A DNA stretch of 64,000 nt, from positions 248,001 through 312,000 of the forward strand of contig JAZGTH010000005.1 of NCBI GenBank assembly GCA_036877525.1, given 5' to 3'. This document shows, piece after piece, positions 12,164 through 24,050 of this stretch (position 1 is its first letter; each line of letters opens with the position of its first letter). Source of the DNA: Chromobotia macracanthus. Its lineage: Eukaryota > Chordata > Actinopteri > Cypriniformes > Botiidae. The notes under the pieces were generated by a model. That model saw only the letters and a list, made by a program, of their open reading frames with translations, made no database searches and was not told where the DNA came from. The translations under genes and the position numbers were made by a program.

Positions 12164-13234
12164 CAATGATATTCCAACAAGCATTTTGAATATGTACTGT
12201 ATTTTTTTTAACATTTAAATGTTTCCCAAACAAAAATGTAAATAATGAAACATGAATGTATATATTGAGGTCAACTGATCTGTGTGCTTTGGTGCTTGCA
12301 TTTGGAAATGTGCTTAACCAGATTACTCAACAGTCAGTAAGGGGCTACAGAAAAATCCTGTAAACCTAAATTTAATTTGGTGTGATTACTTTGCCTACAT
12401 TTCCAATTTCCCAGAAACAGGCTTTGAGCCTGGTGGATTTGAAGCATCTGTGTTTGGACTGGAACCCCCATGTAAATTGGGTCTGTAGTCTGTGGAGTTT
12501 GGGATCTGGGTCATGATATCCTAGGGGAGCCATAAAATGCCGGCTCCACGCACTCGAAACTGCAGTCCCAGACCAAAACCTAAGCTTCAAATATACAACA
12601 TTGAGGGCTAAAAAACATAATGGTAAGCAAACTCTTCCTTGAGGGGAGTAAAGGAATCTGAGATATAGTTCCTTCTTTGGGACAGCCTGTACTAAAAGTG
12701 GGGCTCAACCCAGATCCCTCAGTCCAGTAATATATTGAATATATTCTTGGATATTGTCTGTCCTGTTATTTTATGGCAGGCAGAGATCATATCAACATAC
12801 ATTTGTACCCCCCATCCAGGGGTGTATCTTTTAGATCAACCCTGGACAACGATTTCGGAAAGGCAATCATATGTTTCATGCGTATCATTATCAGTTATTG
12901 AGGACATGCCATGCATGGCCAGAATAGCAGGACTAAGATCTGACGTTGGTTTAATAGTCAATTTAGTATTTAGTAAACAAGTATTTAGTTGTGAGCAAAG
13001 CTGCTTCATAACCTGAGCGTGGTGCGGTCATGTGTTGTGTGTTCAAATTATGGAGTATTGCGGCTACTTGTACATATACAGAATCAAAGAAGGCAAAAGT
13101 TAAATTCTCTCAGCCAGGCATGCCTTTAACGGCAGTGTTTAGTTGTACACTAGTAGACAGGTATGCTATAAGTGTATAAGTAGGGCCATGCTCTTGCACC
13201 AGGACCGCAATAGCCACCCCTATAGCCTGCCTGA

Positions 13235-13482
13235 CATTTACATTTACATTACATTTATTCATTTAGCAGACGCTTTTATCCAAAGCGACTTACAAGTGCG
13301 GAATACAACAAGCGAGTCAACCTGAAGAGGCAACTAGACACAATAAGTGCTCACAATACAGAGAAACAGTTTTAAATCAATGAGTTTTTACAGCTGTAAA
13401 CAATGAGTTTAAATCAAAACAGTTTTTAATCAGTGAGACACAATAAGTGCTCACAATGCAGAGAAACAGTTTTAAATCAATA
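13235..13482 (-). repeat. L2-tail repeat with a short direct duplication
   Basis: The segment 'cagacgcttttatccaaag' (minus: 'ctttggataaaagcgtctg') is the common teleost L2/SINE tail. Next to it a block of about 46 bp beginning 'cacaataagtgctcacaat' occurs twice (about 13338 and 13439). Confidence 0.6.
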
Positions 13483-13499
13483 AAGAATTATAAATCATT

Positions 13500-14335
13500 A
13501 TTATCAGCTCTTGGTTTACATTCAAGAAAGTTACAAATTGCAGCTTTAATGTGCAAGAGGAGAACTGGCCCTCCCGGTTGAGCCTGGTTTCTGCCAAGGT
13601 TTTTCTCTCCATTTGTACATCATGGGGTTTTAGTTCCTTGCCACTGTCGCCCTGTTGGCTTGCTTCTTGGAAGACTGCTGACATTTTATTTAGCTTAGGG
13701 TTTTGTAAATTGTTAATAGGAAATACAATATTATTACAATTCTAAAGAATACAGTCCTATTTTTTATTTCTTTGTTTCCAATTCTCTTTCACTGTGTAAT
13801 TTTCAGGTATGTGTATTGTATATATTTTGTGTATGTTTGTATTTATTTTTTGTGTATTGTGTGTATTTTATTTTGTTGCAAATCCCTTATACAGCTGTCC
13901 CATAATACGTTATCGTTCTATATGCCATCTCCATGTAAGCTGGAACAGCATATCTTGCCTAATGTGATACCTATAATCTATCATGTTAATCGACTACCTG
14001 CCGTATAGTCTTAGAAGTACATACTTTTTAAGTAGGCAGTCTGAATACATAAAGCACTGAGAGAGGTACAAGCCTTTGTACGTAATGACAGATATTTCTA
14101 ATGCACTTCCAGTCTTTATTCATAAACCAACTACAAACCTAGTATACCTAATTGTTTTTGTTAATACACATCTCATACACATTACTTGCAATAATAACAT
14201 GTTTTCTGTGTTGAACTTGTTTGACATGTTTTCTATTTCTGTTTTTCAATATGTGTAAAGCTGCTTTGAAGCAATGTAAAAGGAACTATATTAATCGTAA
14301 AAAGCACTATATAAATAAAACTGAATTGAAAAGAA
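13500..14335 (+). repeat. ~0.8-kb interspersed repeat, full-length-looking copy
   Basis: Runs from 'agaaagttacaaattgcag' through 'ttccttgccactgtcgcc' and 'gctgctttgaagcaatg' to the end 'aaataaaactgaattgaa'. It is the reverse complement of the order seen at 6828-7400 and 52956-53720. The blocks are those shared by many cyprinid genomic repeats. It has no coding capacity. Confidence 0.7.
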
Positions 14336-14347
14336 ACAGCAGGTGTT

Positions 14348-15086
14348 TCAGCAGGCATCAAAATGTCTGTGTGCTTCCTCAGTCCACATTAGTGGAACAT
14401 TTGGGGAAGCCTTGTGGTTATTGAGCAGACTGAGTTGTCTGTCGTGTGCAGCACATTCAGGGATCAATGCCCTGCAATAGTTAACCAGACCAAGGAAACT
14501 TTGTAGTTGTTTCACAGTTTGTAGTCTTTGCAGTTTTCTCACCAGCTGAACTCAGTCAGTGGATATGGCCTTTTGTTCTTGGCAAATGACATGTAATGGA
14601 CCAAACAGTAGCTTGCTTGACTCACTGAAGCTTTTCTTTGGAAAGTTTTGAACCCTGCCCTAGCCAGGACATTGCAGACAATGATGGGGGCTTGTGAGAA
14701 ATCTGATTAATTTTCTGCTGTGATCATGATGTCATCAGTATATTGGAGAACACAGACCATGGGTGGCAAGTCTGTGATGGTAGTGAGTTTACATTGCACT
14801 GCTGCAGAGAAAATAGCAGGGGAGTTTATGTAGCCCTGGGCAAAATGCATCCATGCGTACTATTTACCTTTAAAAGTAAAACAAACAGGGGCTGCGTGCG
14901 AGAATGGACAGAAATGGAAAGGAACATAGCACACAGGTTGATTAACTTGAAAAACTTTTGCTGACATGGAATGGAATTCGTAAAAGTTGGTATGTCTGAT
15001 ACTACTGGTGCCAAAGAGACATTCAGAGAATTTATTGCTCTCAGATCTTGTGTTAACCTCCAGCTCGCCCCATGAGACTTTCTCAC
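14348..15086 (-). pseudogene. Endogenous retrovirus-like pol remnant
   Basis: Two minus-strand fragments resemble reverse transcriptase of gammaretrovirus-like elements. 14826-15086 contains WRLTQDLRAIN, the conserved start of the polymerase fingers. 14348-14542 contains QLQSFLGLVNYCR, the thumb/connection motif. Stops and frame changes separate them and the catalytic centre is not readable, so no active enzyme is encoded. A gag-like ORF lies upstream (higher coordinates) in the correct order. Confidence 0.7.
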
Positions 15087-15533
15087 TGGGTTAATCAGGG
15101 TATACAGTGTTAAGCAGTATACAGTGTATACTGCTTAAGATATGTGGGAATAGTTGTTTTCTGTTTGGTTGTTTCAGTTCATGAGCCCTGTCTCGTCTTT
15201 GTACTGAGACCACAAGTTTGGGTTAACCATGGATAGGTCAATGCTATCTTGAGTTCCAGGAACTGTGTCAATTATGGCACAGGAAGTGGTTCAATAGTGG
15301 CCTGCACATAAAAAAAGAAAGAATGACAGACATGATAACCTAAAAAGGTAATTTCCATCCCGAATTTGTGCATGATGTCTCTAACCAAAAGATTCAAAGG
15401 GGAGTCATGAATGATATGAAAGAAAGAAAGGTTTATGATCACTCACCCTTACCTCAAGGGTGGGGTAATGCAGCATTCAGTGTCAGTCCCAGTAACTCCC
15501 ACAGAGTGTACAATTTGATTTGTGACTGGTACT

Positions 15534-16115
15534 TCATAATCTTTGGAAGATATTTAGGAATATGTAGCTCCTGTTTCTACATACTCCACACCATTTACTG
15601 TTTGAGCAATGCTGAGTAATTGGGAGGGGTGATCTCAACTTCCAACTTGTTTCTCTATGTTTCTCCACCTCTTTTACACTCACTACACCAGTGTCCTCCC
15701 TGCCAACGTAGTTATGGCACACATCACTTGATTTCCTGTTTGGTCTCTGCTCAATTACAGCTGCCATTTGTTGACGCAGGCTAAGCATAACATCCCGGTT
15801 CATGGAGGGAGATATGAAACTAGTGAACTGCTTGACAGTATTGTCTTGGAGTGAGGCAGAAGTTATATGAGAAATTTGGGGTTTCATGTTGTTTAAACAC
15901 GTATTTATGAACAAAATATTCATATTTTCATCAAGAGGCAGTTTAGAGTCATTTTCCCATACTTTTCTGAATCTGGTTACAAATACTAATGCAGGCTCAT
16001 TCCTGCCCTGTTTCATTTTAGTAGCATGTGATAAACCATAATGAGCATGTATTCTACTTTCTAAGAATGTCTTCAATTGTCCATAGAAATCCTCAACATT
16101 TTCTGGATTTTCCAA
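15534..16115 (-). pseudogene. Endogenous retrovirus-like gag remnant
   Basis: A 193-residue minus-strand frame. Its first 120 or so residues (for example PALVFVTRFRKVWE, then NTCLNNMKPQI) have the helical, charged look of a retroviral capsid region, and a short Cys-containing stretch follows. It lies 5' of the pol remnant on the same strand. Envelope was not found. Assignment rests on position and general character. Confidence 0.5.
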
Positions 16116-16763
16116 TCAAGATTGGTATGGGTCTCCACTAGTACCTCTTCCCTCAAGGGTATCATTTGTCAAATTGAGTGCAGGTCATAACTGTCAGTTA
16201 ACTGTCAGAGCGTCAGTTCATCGTCATCTAAAACTCTTAGCAAAATTGCTCTGTAATTAGCTCCAGTCAATTGAGCATAACAAGTATGTGTCATAAAAGT
16301 TTGTGGGATTAGAAGGCAAAGACAATCTTTTACAAATTATGTGCAGATCCATCATTTTTAGAGGTTTAAATTTCCTGCCCAGCCCTATCCCACATAATAT
16401 ACACAAAACAAACTAAGACAAACAACAGCAGCAATAAAATGTACTCTACAAAATCTGCTCACCAAGCCAATTAGTTAGAATTTAGTTGTTGCTCTTCCAA
16501 GAGGATCTCCTCCTCTACGAGCGTGTGGCCGCCCTGTGTCATCGCACTTTATTTGGTGTCTCCTGTGCCTCAGATACACTGTGGATTGACAGCACAGGGA
16601 ATTACTCTTTAACTCCCTAACCCAATAACAGAACAGTATAGGGGAGTTTTACATCCCCTCGTCAGTCATATATAACAGGCAAGGCAAGACAAAAGTACAT
16701 TATCACATCTGCACCGGACCTTCTTTGAAAGATCCTTTTCACACACAATTCAGTATTTCCAGA

Positions 16764-16787
16764 AAAATCCTGGTTGAGCCCCCATAA
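16764..16787 (-). promoter_or_regulatory. Possible retroviral primer-binding site
   Basis: Minus-strand reading TGGGGGCTCAACCAGGAT resembles the proline-tRNA primer site used by gammaretrovirus-like elements. It sits upstream of the gag remnant as expected. The adjacent AT-rich segment 16798-16845 is echoed at 12742-12785 ('attcttggatattgt', 'cctgttattttatgg'), which could be the two LTR edges. Confidence 0.4.
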
Positions 16788-16849
16788 CTCAACAATAAAT
16801 TCTTGGATATTGTTTATCCTGTTATTTTATGGTAGGCAGTGATTGTGTG

Positions 16850-17735
16850 AAGAAAGACCATGGCCCCGGGAGTGGTAAAACACAAAGACACAGAAGTCCA
16901 GTTGCTTCAGTGCTCATTTATGTTTACAGCTTTTATACTTGTGGTTAAAAAGAGGAAGTATCTCTCTTTGAGCTCATGCTTGTGCTATATGTGTTATGGA
17001 AAGTCCAGATGTACTAAGGATATGACTAAGACAAAAAGACACTGCAACACTGCAGGACAGGGAAGTAAGGAGGGAGTGAGAAAGGGAAGGCCATGACCAG
17101 CCAGAAATTGCTTGTTGAGCCGGTCAAGAGCAATTACTGGCTTATCTCACCTGCGAGACATGATCTGCAATAGCTTCTCATATGCAGGGCAAGCAGGCTT
17201 GGATAGCACACCCACAGTCTTGCCTCCCCAGCCACATTCTGTGTATCTTTGCTCTCTGGAAGACCAGCGAGTAAATTTGACAGACCAGAGAATGCCAGCA
17301 TTGGTCCATTGGTGCTTTGACATGAAAACAAACAGACAAACAGCTCCTGAGAACAAAAAAGCTGATGACACGTTCTAAAGGTGCCATAATATACTCCCAG
17401 GTGCACCTGATGTGCATCTAGCACATCATTAGACATGAGATTTAGACACTTGTCACTCCATAGGTGTTCCCCATAGCCTCAAATTAGACATAGTGTTAAG
17501 TTTTGAACAGTATACTTTTATGATTCCTCTTTGTTATTCTCTTCTGACACCACTTCAGTGACAATGGCATTGATTAACGCAAGATCTCTGGCAATTAAAA
17601 CCTTAATTTTAAACAATCTTTTCTCTCTCATGATTTTTTTATTTGTCACTAAGGCTTGGCAGAATGACTCATTTTTCTGAACTTTCCTCCTGGTTGAAGT
17701 TATTCAGTACCCCTTTGTCTGTTGGCCGGGGGTCT
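16850..17735. other. Intergenic, nothing recognised
   Basis: Overlapping ORFs on both strands (for example 17112-17378 and 17134-17436) are mutual shadows and have no family motif. This could be LTR or leader sequence of the element to the left, but I cannot show it. Confidence 0.4.
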
Positions 17736-17739
17736 CACA

Positions 17740-19190
17740 GTTATTTTTAATGACAAATTAAGTGTAAACTTTTACCTATTGAATCCTGTTGTACTTTTAC
17801 ATCTCAGTTAATTCCATTGAACACTTTTAAATCTGTGCTATGTTTTGATTTATAGACCCCCAGGCTTTCATGGGAGATATTATACAGGGGTTTTCTGAAT
17901 TTTTATCTGCAATTTACCATATTGCTCTTTAATTCATTTTTGGAAGATTTCAATATACATGTTGTACTGCCCTTCAAAGCCCCTCGTCAGATATTTTTTT
18001 AATGTATTAAAGTCATTTGAGTTTTTACAATGTGTTTCTGGTCAAACTCATGAGCATGTTCATACTCTTGACTATCTCTTGTTTTGTCTTTGAGGTCTTC
18101 TGTTGACGGTTGATACCGTTTTTTGATTATATATAATGAACGATGAAGGAGAGAACCCAGTCGCACAACAGCTTAACAAAAAATGTATTTTATTAACAAA
18201 AACTCGCACAAGGGGGCAAAACAAGAACCAAAACTAGACTACAAATTCTCAAAACAAGAAAACCAAAACCAGACTTGAGAAAAACAAAATCAAAACTAGA
18301 CTAGATAACTAGACTAAACAAGACGGGTAACGAGGGAAGGCAAGTGAGGAACATGAAATAATGAGAGCTGATTAATGAGGAAACAAGAGGGCGGGGTCAA
18401 GACTCAAGACAGGAGAGCACACATGGCACAAAGTAAACAAACAATGGCCATGTGCTTCCACAGATCACAATACACAGAGCATCAGTCTAGATCCTGACTC
18501 TAAGATGCAAAAACCAAGACTAGTATAGAGTCAGGATCCAAACATCATGCCCTGACACAAAAACAAGGGCTGTCAGGATCCTGGTATGATAATTTAGAAT
18601 AAAACCAAAACAAGGAAGCCAGAACCCTGACATTATAAGACTGTTCGTTTAGCTCTAACTTTCCATGTGGTGTTCTGGGTAATGATGTGTCTGCCTCTGT
18701 TGCATCTCGTGTACTCACTTCTTGCACAGGTTGTTGATTTTCAGTGGATTTTGAGGTCTCCCCTTTAATTACATTATTCCAAGTTACTCCCAGTGTAGGT
18801 TAGGGTTAAGATTAATCAAACCGCATTGGTTATCCATACGATACAGAATTCATTACAAAGTGTTGTTGTATGTTTTCAAGGCAGACAATGTCACTGATTT
18901 AATCTGTCTCTGTCAATCTAGTTAATCTCAGTACTCAAAAGAAATTGCTTGTAATGGTTCTGCAATCTCGTTTAAAATGTAAAGGCATTCTCTGTTGCAG
19001 CTCCTAGGCTCTTGAATACCCTTCCTCTGTCTGTAAAATATTTCCTCCATTGGGTATATATCAGAGTGAGCTTAAAATATAATTGTTTTCTTTAGCATTT
19101 AAAAATGTTTTGTTATCTGTTTATATCTTTAAATAGATTTTATGTTTTTATTTTATCTTTATCTCTTTCTGTACAGCTCTTTGGTTTCAC
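17740..19190 (+). mobile_element. L2-type LINE fragment, split by an LTR
   Basis: 17860-18110 translates, with frame breaks, to the endonuclease end: a DFNIHV-like block, then SGQTHEHVHTLDY. This matches the usual SGPTHEHGHTLD of L2/CR1 LINEs. At 18960-19080 the C-terminal signature (VAAPRLLNTLPLSVK) follows, then 3' UTR-like sequence to about 19190. The middle is replaced by the LTR at 18120-18634, and much of the RT is missing. Confidence 0.7.
18120..18634 (-). mobile_element. Solo LTR-like element inside a LINE
   Basis: The minus-strand start TGTCAGGGTTCTGGCTTCC matches the copy at 6298-6671. Internal blocks ('ggccatgtgcttccacag', 'agagcat') also match. It lies between the endonuclease and the C-terminal parts of an L2-type LINE. 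The left edge is uncertain by about 20 bases. Confidence 0.6.
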
Positions 19191-19782
19191 TTGTGGTGTT
19201 GAAGGAGCTATATCAATATATAGAACTGAGTTGGGAGTATCAATACATTATTGGATCCTTGCATTAGATCTTAAATGTGACAGTAGTCTAATTTTCTCCA
19301 TGCTCTCTATGGTGTTATGTTAAGAAAAAGAAAAAGAGAAAATCATAATTTGCTGCTCTTGACTGAATATTTTTTGTAGCTTTAATAAGAATTCATACAG
19401 TGAAGACAATGTTTTGACCATTTATGAACTAACCTAACCCTAACCCCTAACCTATCTCAGTTGTGTATATGAGTTTTGTACCCTATTATCACCTTTAATA
19501 TAAATGCAACAAATGATTAAATTACTACTAGAGCACAAAATATATATCTAGTCACATAAATTTGCTCTCAAAATGCACCAGATTTTCGTTGGCATTTACC
19601 TTTAAGATGTGCAACATTTTCTTATGGAGGACCATGTCCGTGGACCCCATTTCCCCATTTGTTTCATTAGATCCTATGGTAAACATTGTAAGAGGACATA
19701 TTTATTATCTGTACTTTGCCTCTTATCCTGTGTGGCCCCATTATTAATGTAAATGTGTTTTTCAGGAATATAGTAAGTTTAA

Positions 19783-20012
19783 GTGACATATTTATCAGAA
19801 ACCCATAACTGAAATGTGACCCATGACTGGTGAGGAGTGAACACACACTGCAAGTCGTGAACACACACACACCCAGAACAGTGGGCAGCACTGCTGCGCC
19901 TGAGAAGCAACCAGAAGTTAGATGACTTGCTTAAGGGTACCTCAGGGGCTACCTGCCAACACTGGTATGGAACCAACAACCTTCTTGACTCACTAACCAG
20001 TAGACCACATCT
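19783..20012 (-). mobile_element. tRNA-derived SINE
   Basis: Reverse complement of the SINE at 27938-28195. It shares 'gaggagtgaacacacactg', 'gggcagcactgctgcg' and, at its right end, the A-box side 'ctaaccagtagaccaca'. A short CA repeat interrupts it. Confidence 0.7.
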
Positions 20013-20334
20013 TCCCTATGTAAGACTGTACCACATTTAAATACCACATGTAAATATGGATTTAAATGGATGTGTTAGATATGTCTGCAAAACTGAAATA
20101 TTGATAACTAATCTATACTGAACCCTATTCAAACTGAAATCAAATCAAATTGAAACCATATAAATAAGAATCACCAAATTTGTCACAATACCCAGCCCTA
20201 AATCAAGACTGAAAGTTTCAGAGTGACAAATAATTTAAAGGGCTCAAATATCATGTTATGCATTTTCACTTTCGTGTGTACTGCAACCAGATTACATAAT
20301 TAAGCAGGATTCTAAAAATCCTGAAGTGTAATGG

Positions 20335-20733
20335 TGCTGTTTAAGGCTGAGGTGCTGTATGCAACGGGTATGTATCTCGCCTGTGTTGGCACATCAACTG
20401 CCTTGAGCTGTTGGCAGTCGTGCTTGCCCTGTGGAAGCTGCGGACAACACAGCGACAATGGTGTATATAAATTGCCAGGGCAGTATTTGCTATTGTTGCA
20501 TGTCTCAGCTTATCTGTCACCTCCTCATATTTAGTCAGAGACTGAAGTCTCTGCAAGCCCCTCCTATCCCAGGAAACCTCAATCGCACAGTGCATGCGCT
20601 CTCACGCCAGGTGACACTCCGCGAAGAGTGGATGGATCTCTTCCACTCTCAGGAATCAATCCATTGTCTGCTCTTGTCTGGCCTTGGGGTCTGCATAAGT
20701 ATGCTTCCCTCAGTGAGCTTGATCAAGTGAAGA
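20335..20733 (+). mobile_element. DIRS-type retrotransposon fragment (RNase H region)
   Basis: Frames 20331-20534 and 20431-20730 read as the RNase H end of DIRS elements. VYINCQGS, LNRTVHALSRQ and WMDLFHSQESIHC match the family pattern (YINRQGG, LNRAADALSRQ, DLFASPESTHC). Two frames are needed, so it is broken. A longer copy is at 58385-60541. Confidence 0.7.
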
Positions 20734-20734
20734 G

Positions 20735-21535
20735 AGTTTATTGTCATTTCAACCATATACAAGTATATAGTGACACAAAACGTTTCTCCAGGAACTAGGT
20801 GCTACATAAAACACAGAACAACACAGGACTACAAGGCTGCATAATTTATACATAATTTATACATAAAGTGCACAAGTGGCAAACGTGCAGACAGCACAAG
20901 ACAGTACAATGACTTCTGGGGCATACAATGGACAAAGTATGTCCCAGTGCAGTGCCGACCAGCACACAGTTCTGTTCCAGAGTGATCCTGGTGAAATAAA
21001 GATATGTGTTAACATAAGTGTTTATGTAAATAAACAATAAGTGTTTTAGCAGCCAAAAGTATTACAGCAGCAAAAAGTATTTAACATACAAAAAATTGCA
21101 GGGTGGAGGATAAACAGTTGTGTGTGTATGGGTGTGGGTGTTCCTTCAGCTCCAGTTCTATGTATTGAGGAGTCTGAAAGCATGGGGGAAGAAACTATTG
21201 CACAGCCAGGTCGTGAGGGACTGAATGCTTTGCTACCATTTACTAGATGGCAGGTGGGTAAAGAGTGTGTGAGAGGGTTGTGTGGGCTCATCCACAATGC
21301 TGGTGGCTTTGCGGATGCAGTGTGAGGTGTAGATGTCTGTGATGGAGGGAAGAGAGACCCGATGATCTTCTCAGCTCTTCTCACCATCCGCTGGAGGGTC
21401 TTGTGGTCTGAGGCGGTGCAATTCCCAAACCAGGCAGTGGTGCAGCTGCACAGGATACTCTTGATAGTCCCTCTGTAGAACATGGTGAGGATGGACTGAG
21501 CTGGAGGTAAATAGATAATTGGAAGAATGTCTGTC
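20735..21535 (-). mobile_element. Non-LTR retrotransposon 3' end
   Basis: The minus-strand ORF 21046-21537 contains MFYRGTIKSILCSCTTAWFGN and RMVRRAEKIIG, the C-terminal end of the RT ORF common to a fish LINE family. The 3' UTR continues to about 20735 and ends in a TGACAATAAACTC-type terminus. The same protein region occurs at 39100-39340 and 57694-57981. The usual clade name is not certain from sequence alone. Confidence 0.72.
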
Positions 21536-21994
21536 ATTGAGCAAGTACAGATCTTACTGTTACTGAAAAACGATGTATCAAACTGATTTCCACAATGAAA
21601 GCCATTTTAATATTTTTAAGAATAAAGAATGTTTTTTTTTTAGCAAGTTAAATTTTTTTTCCCCCCTGATTTCAATGGTAAGTTTATAATAATAATTTAT
21701 AATTTGAGCTCCCGGATCTGATTTCCTGGGAAATATCTGTTTGACTTCAACATACGTAAATAAAAGTATATTAAGTTACCTGCAATTTTAAATGTTTCAA
21801 ACAGAGATGGCAATGGAGGGGCAAAAGTTTTTCTCTGTTGCATGTCTTGACCCCACCCTCTCGTTTCCTCGTAATTCTCCCATCATTAGTTCATTCCCCC
21901 CACCTGTCTGCCCTCATTACCTGCTTTGTTTGTTGTCTTATTTAATGCCCTTGTATTTGCGGTCTTGTGCTGGTTCGCTGTCAATTGACAAATG

Positions 21995-22870
21995 ACAATT
22001 TATTTATTTATATAGCACAATTAATTACAACTTCCGTTGACCAATGTGCTTTACAGCAAGTCATCAAAAACAGAAAAACGCACAACAAAAAAACAGAAAA
22101 CATAAAAATATGCAATCAGCCATACGCTTTAGAAAATAAAAATGTCTTTAGCCTGGATTTAAAAATATTAAGAGAAGAAACTTGTTTAACACATAGTGGC
22201 AAGGTGTTCCAAAGCCTGGAGGCTGCAATACAGTAAGCACGATCTCCCCTACACTTAAGCCTTGACTTAGGGATAAACAGTTTATTTAAAAGAAAGAAAA
22301 GGCTTTGATTTAGAAAGCAAACACACCTGAAAAAAAGCAAGCTTTGACAAATGAATTTATTCACATTTATGCATTTGGCAGATGCTTTATCCAAAGCAAT
22401 TTACAATGCATTCAAGTTATATATTTTCTTAATACATTTGCTCCCTGGGAATCAAACCCACAACCTCTTGCGCTGCTAATGCAACACTCTACCACTGTGC
22501 TACAGGAGAACCTATTTGATGGTCAAACTTTAAACCATCATCAAAAATAAAACCCAGGGTTTTTTATACCTATGGTTTCAAGCACAAAGACATCCCACCC
22601 AAATCCAATTTTGTGAAATTTGAAAACTCAGACGGGCTAAAAACAATTATTTCAGTTTTCTTTTCATTGAAAACTTTAATTGAAGCCAAGCCTTTACATT
22701 CGTCAAGCGTGCCATAAGAGACTCAAGACCCACAGAATTGCGTTTGACAGGCAAATAAACCTGGGTGTCATAAGCATAACAGTGAAATGACAAACCATGT
22801 TTTCTAAACAACGAGCCAAAAGGGAGCATATAGAGAAAAGAGCAAAGGTGCTCTCCCCTTCCCCCGATGC
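21995..22870 (-). mobile_element. L2-type LINE 3' half, dead, carrying a SINE
   Basis: 22647-22829 reads as the RT active-site region (GLSFHCYAYDTQVYLP). The family's YADD is here YAYD, which would destroy a catalytic Asp. 22116-22394 gives the C-terminal IAASRLWNTLPL and FKSRLKTFLF. The tail at 21995-22060 ends in the 'tttatatagcac' motif. A SINE splits the element at 22345-22512. Confidence 0.78.
22345..22512 (-). mobile_element. tRNA-derived SINE with L2-like tail
   Basis: Minus reading: A-box side 'tagcacagtggtagagtg', B-box side 'ggttgtgggtttgattccc', then 'ctttggataaagcatctgc'. The same element in plus orientation is at 35095-35280. It resembles HAmo-type cyprinid SINEs. Confidence 0.75.
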
Positions 22871-22899
22871 TGACAACTAAATGATGTAATATATCATTA

Positions 22900-24050
22900 T
22901 GTCGCCATCCTTCTCTGTGGAAAACCCATATTGGTCAACCATAGAAGTGTATAAAGTGTTTAGTAGAACAGAATATTGGTTTTGTCCATATAAGGTTAGG
23001 AACTTTCGTGTCATGGAAAATAAGTTACTAATGATTCATAGTTACTTCTTTAACTGGTTAATTACCTGTTTCTTTAGGTTGTAATCTGTAATGAATACAA
23101 CAATGACTATAAAATGTGTTTAGGCAAAAGTAGGATGTTTACCAATATAAATAAATTGAATTTGAAAAAGTAAGTTACTATTAGTATATGTCCTTCATAT
23201 AATATATATGGCTCACACTAGTATGAATGTTTCTGTCTCTCTCTGACTGTACCACACATACAAACTTTTCATTCATTTTTAAATCATCAGTACCTCATAT
23301 TTTGATGTGTGCCAATATTGTTGTATATTAATTAATAATAATTATATTAATTAAGTTGGTATTGACTGAACAGTGTGATTAGATAAAGAAGGTCTACTTT
23401 AGTTCATGTACAGTATCTCAGTGTGTACTTCTGAGAGTGTGCATGGCTCTGAAGCATGCTTTGGACACATCTGCTGTTGTGTGTAATCAGCACCTAGATC
23501 TGACACAATGTGTGTGTGTGTGGGAGACTGCTTCACTGCACCTGTTGTCAGGGCAACCATTGGCAGTAACCCCTGGGAGTGTATGTCTTGACTCATAAAC
23601 ACTGTGGGTATTGTGTGTGTCCGCTGTGCTTCTTTGCAGATATCTGCTTAAAAATGAACTGCTAGAGAACAAGGAAAGACCTTTTATTCTTTATAAGATA
23701 AGATAGCTTCATATTTCTGCATTGAGTAATCATTGAGTGTACACTACTTGGGCTCCATTAAAACACACATTTACACTAATTTATTTCTAATGTTGTCCAA
23801 TAGTGGACAGACATCACACACCAGTTCTGGTATTGTTGTCATTTGATTTACTTTCTAATCCAACATGTCATGTTTACCACATCTCATATGATGTATTTTA
23901 TTAACACAACTAACTCATCTTGACTCATCTTGTTATGAGTAATTTTAATTAATTGATTTGTCTGTGAACAGTCCGGTTTTATGTAAAACCTGACATAGAT
24001 CATTTTCAAATAAAATATGTTTAGTTATTTTTAGTAATTTTCATATTTTA
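22900..24050. other. Intergenic, nothing recognised
   Basis: AT-rich DNA with a short (TG)n run near 23510. No ORF has a family signature. Confidence 0.5.

Noticed and set aside
17112..17436. Overlapping ORFs on both strands
   Set aside because: They are mutual shadows with no motif and no splice context.
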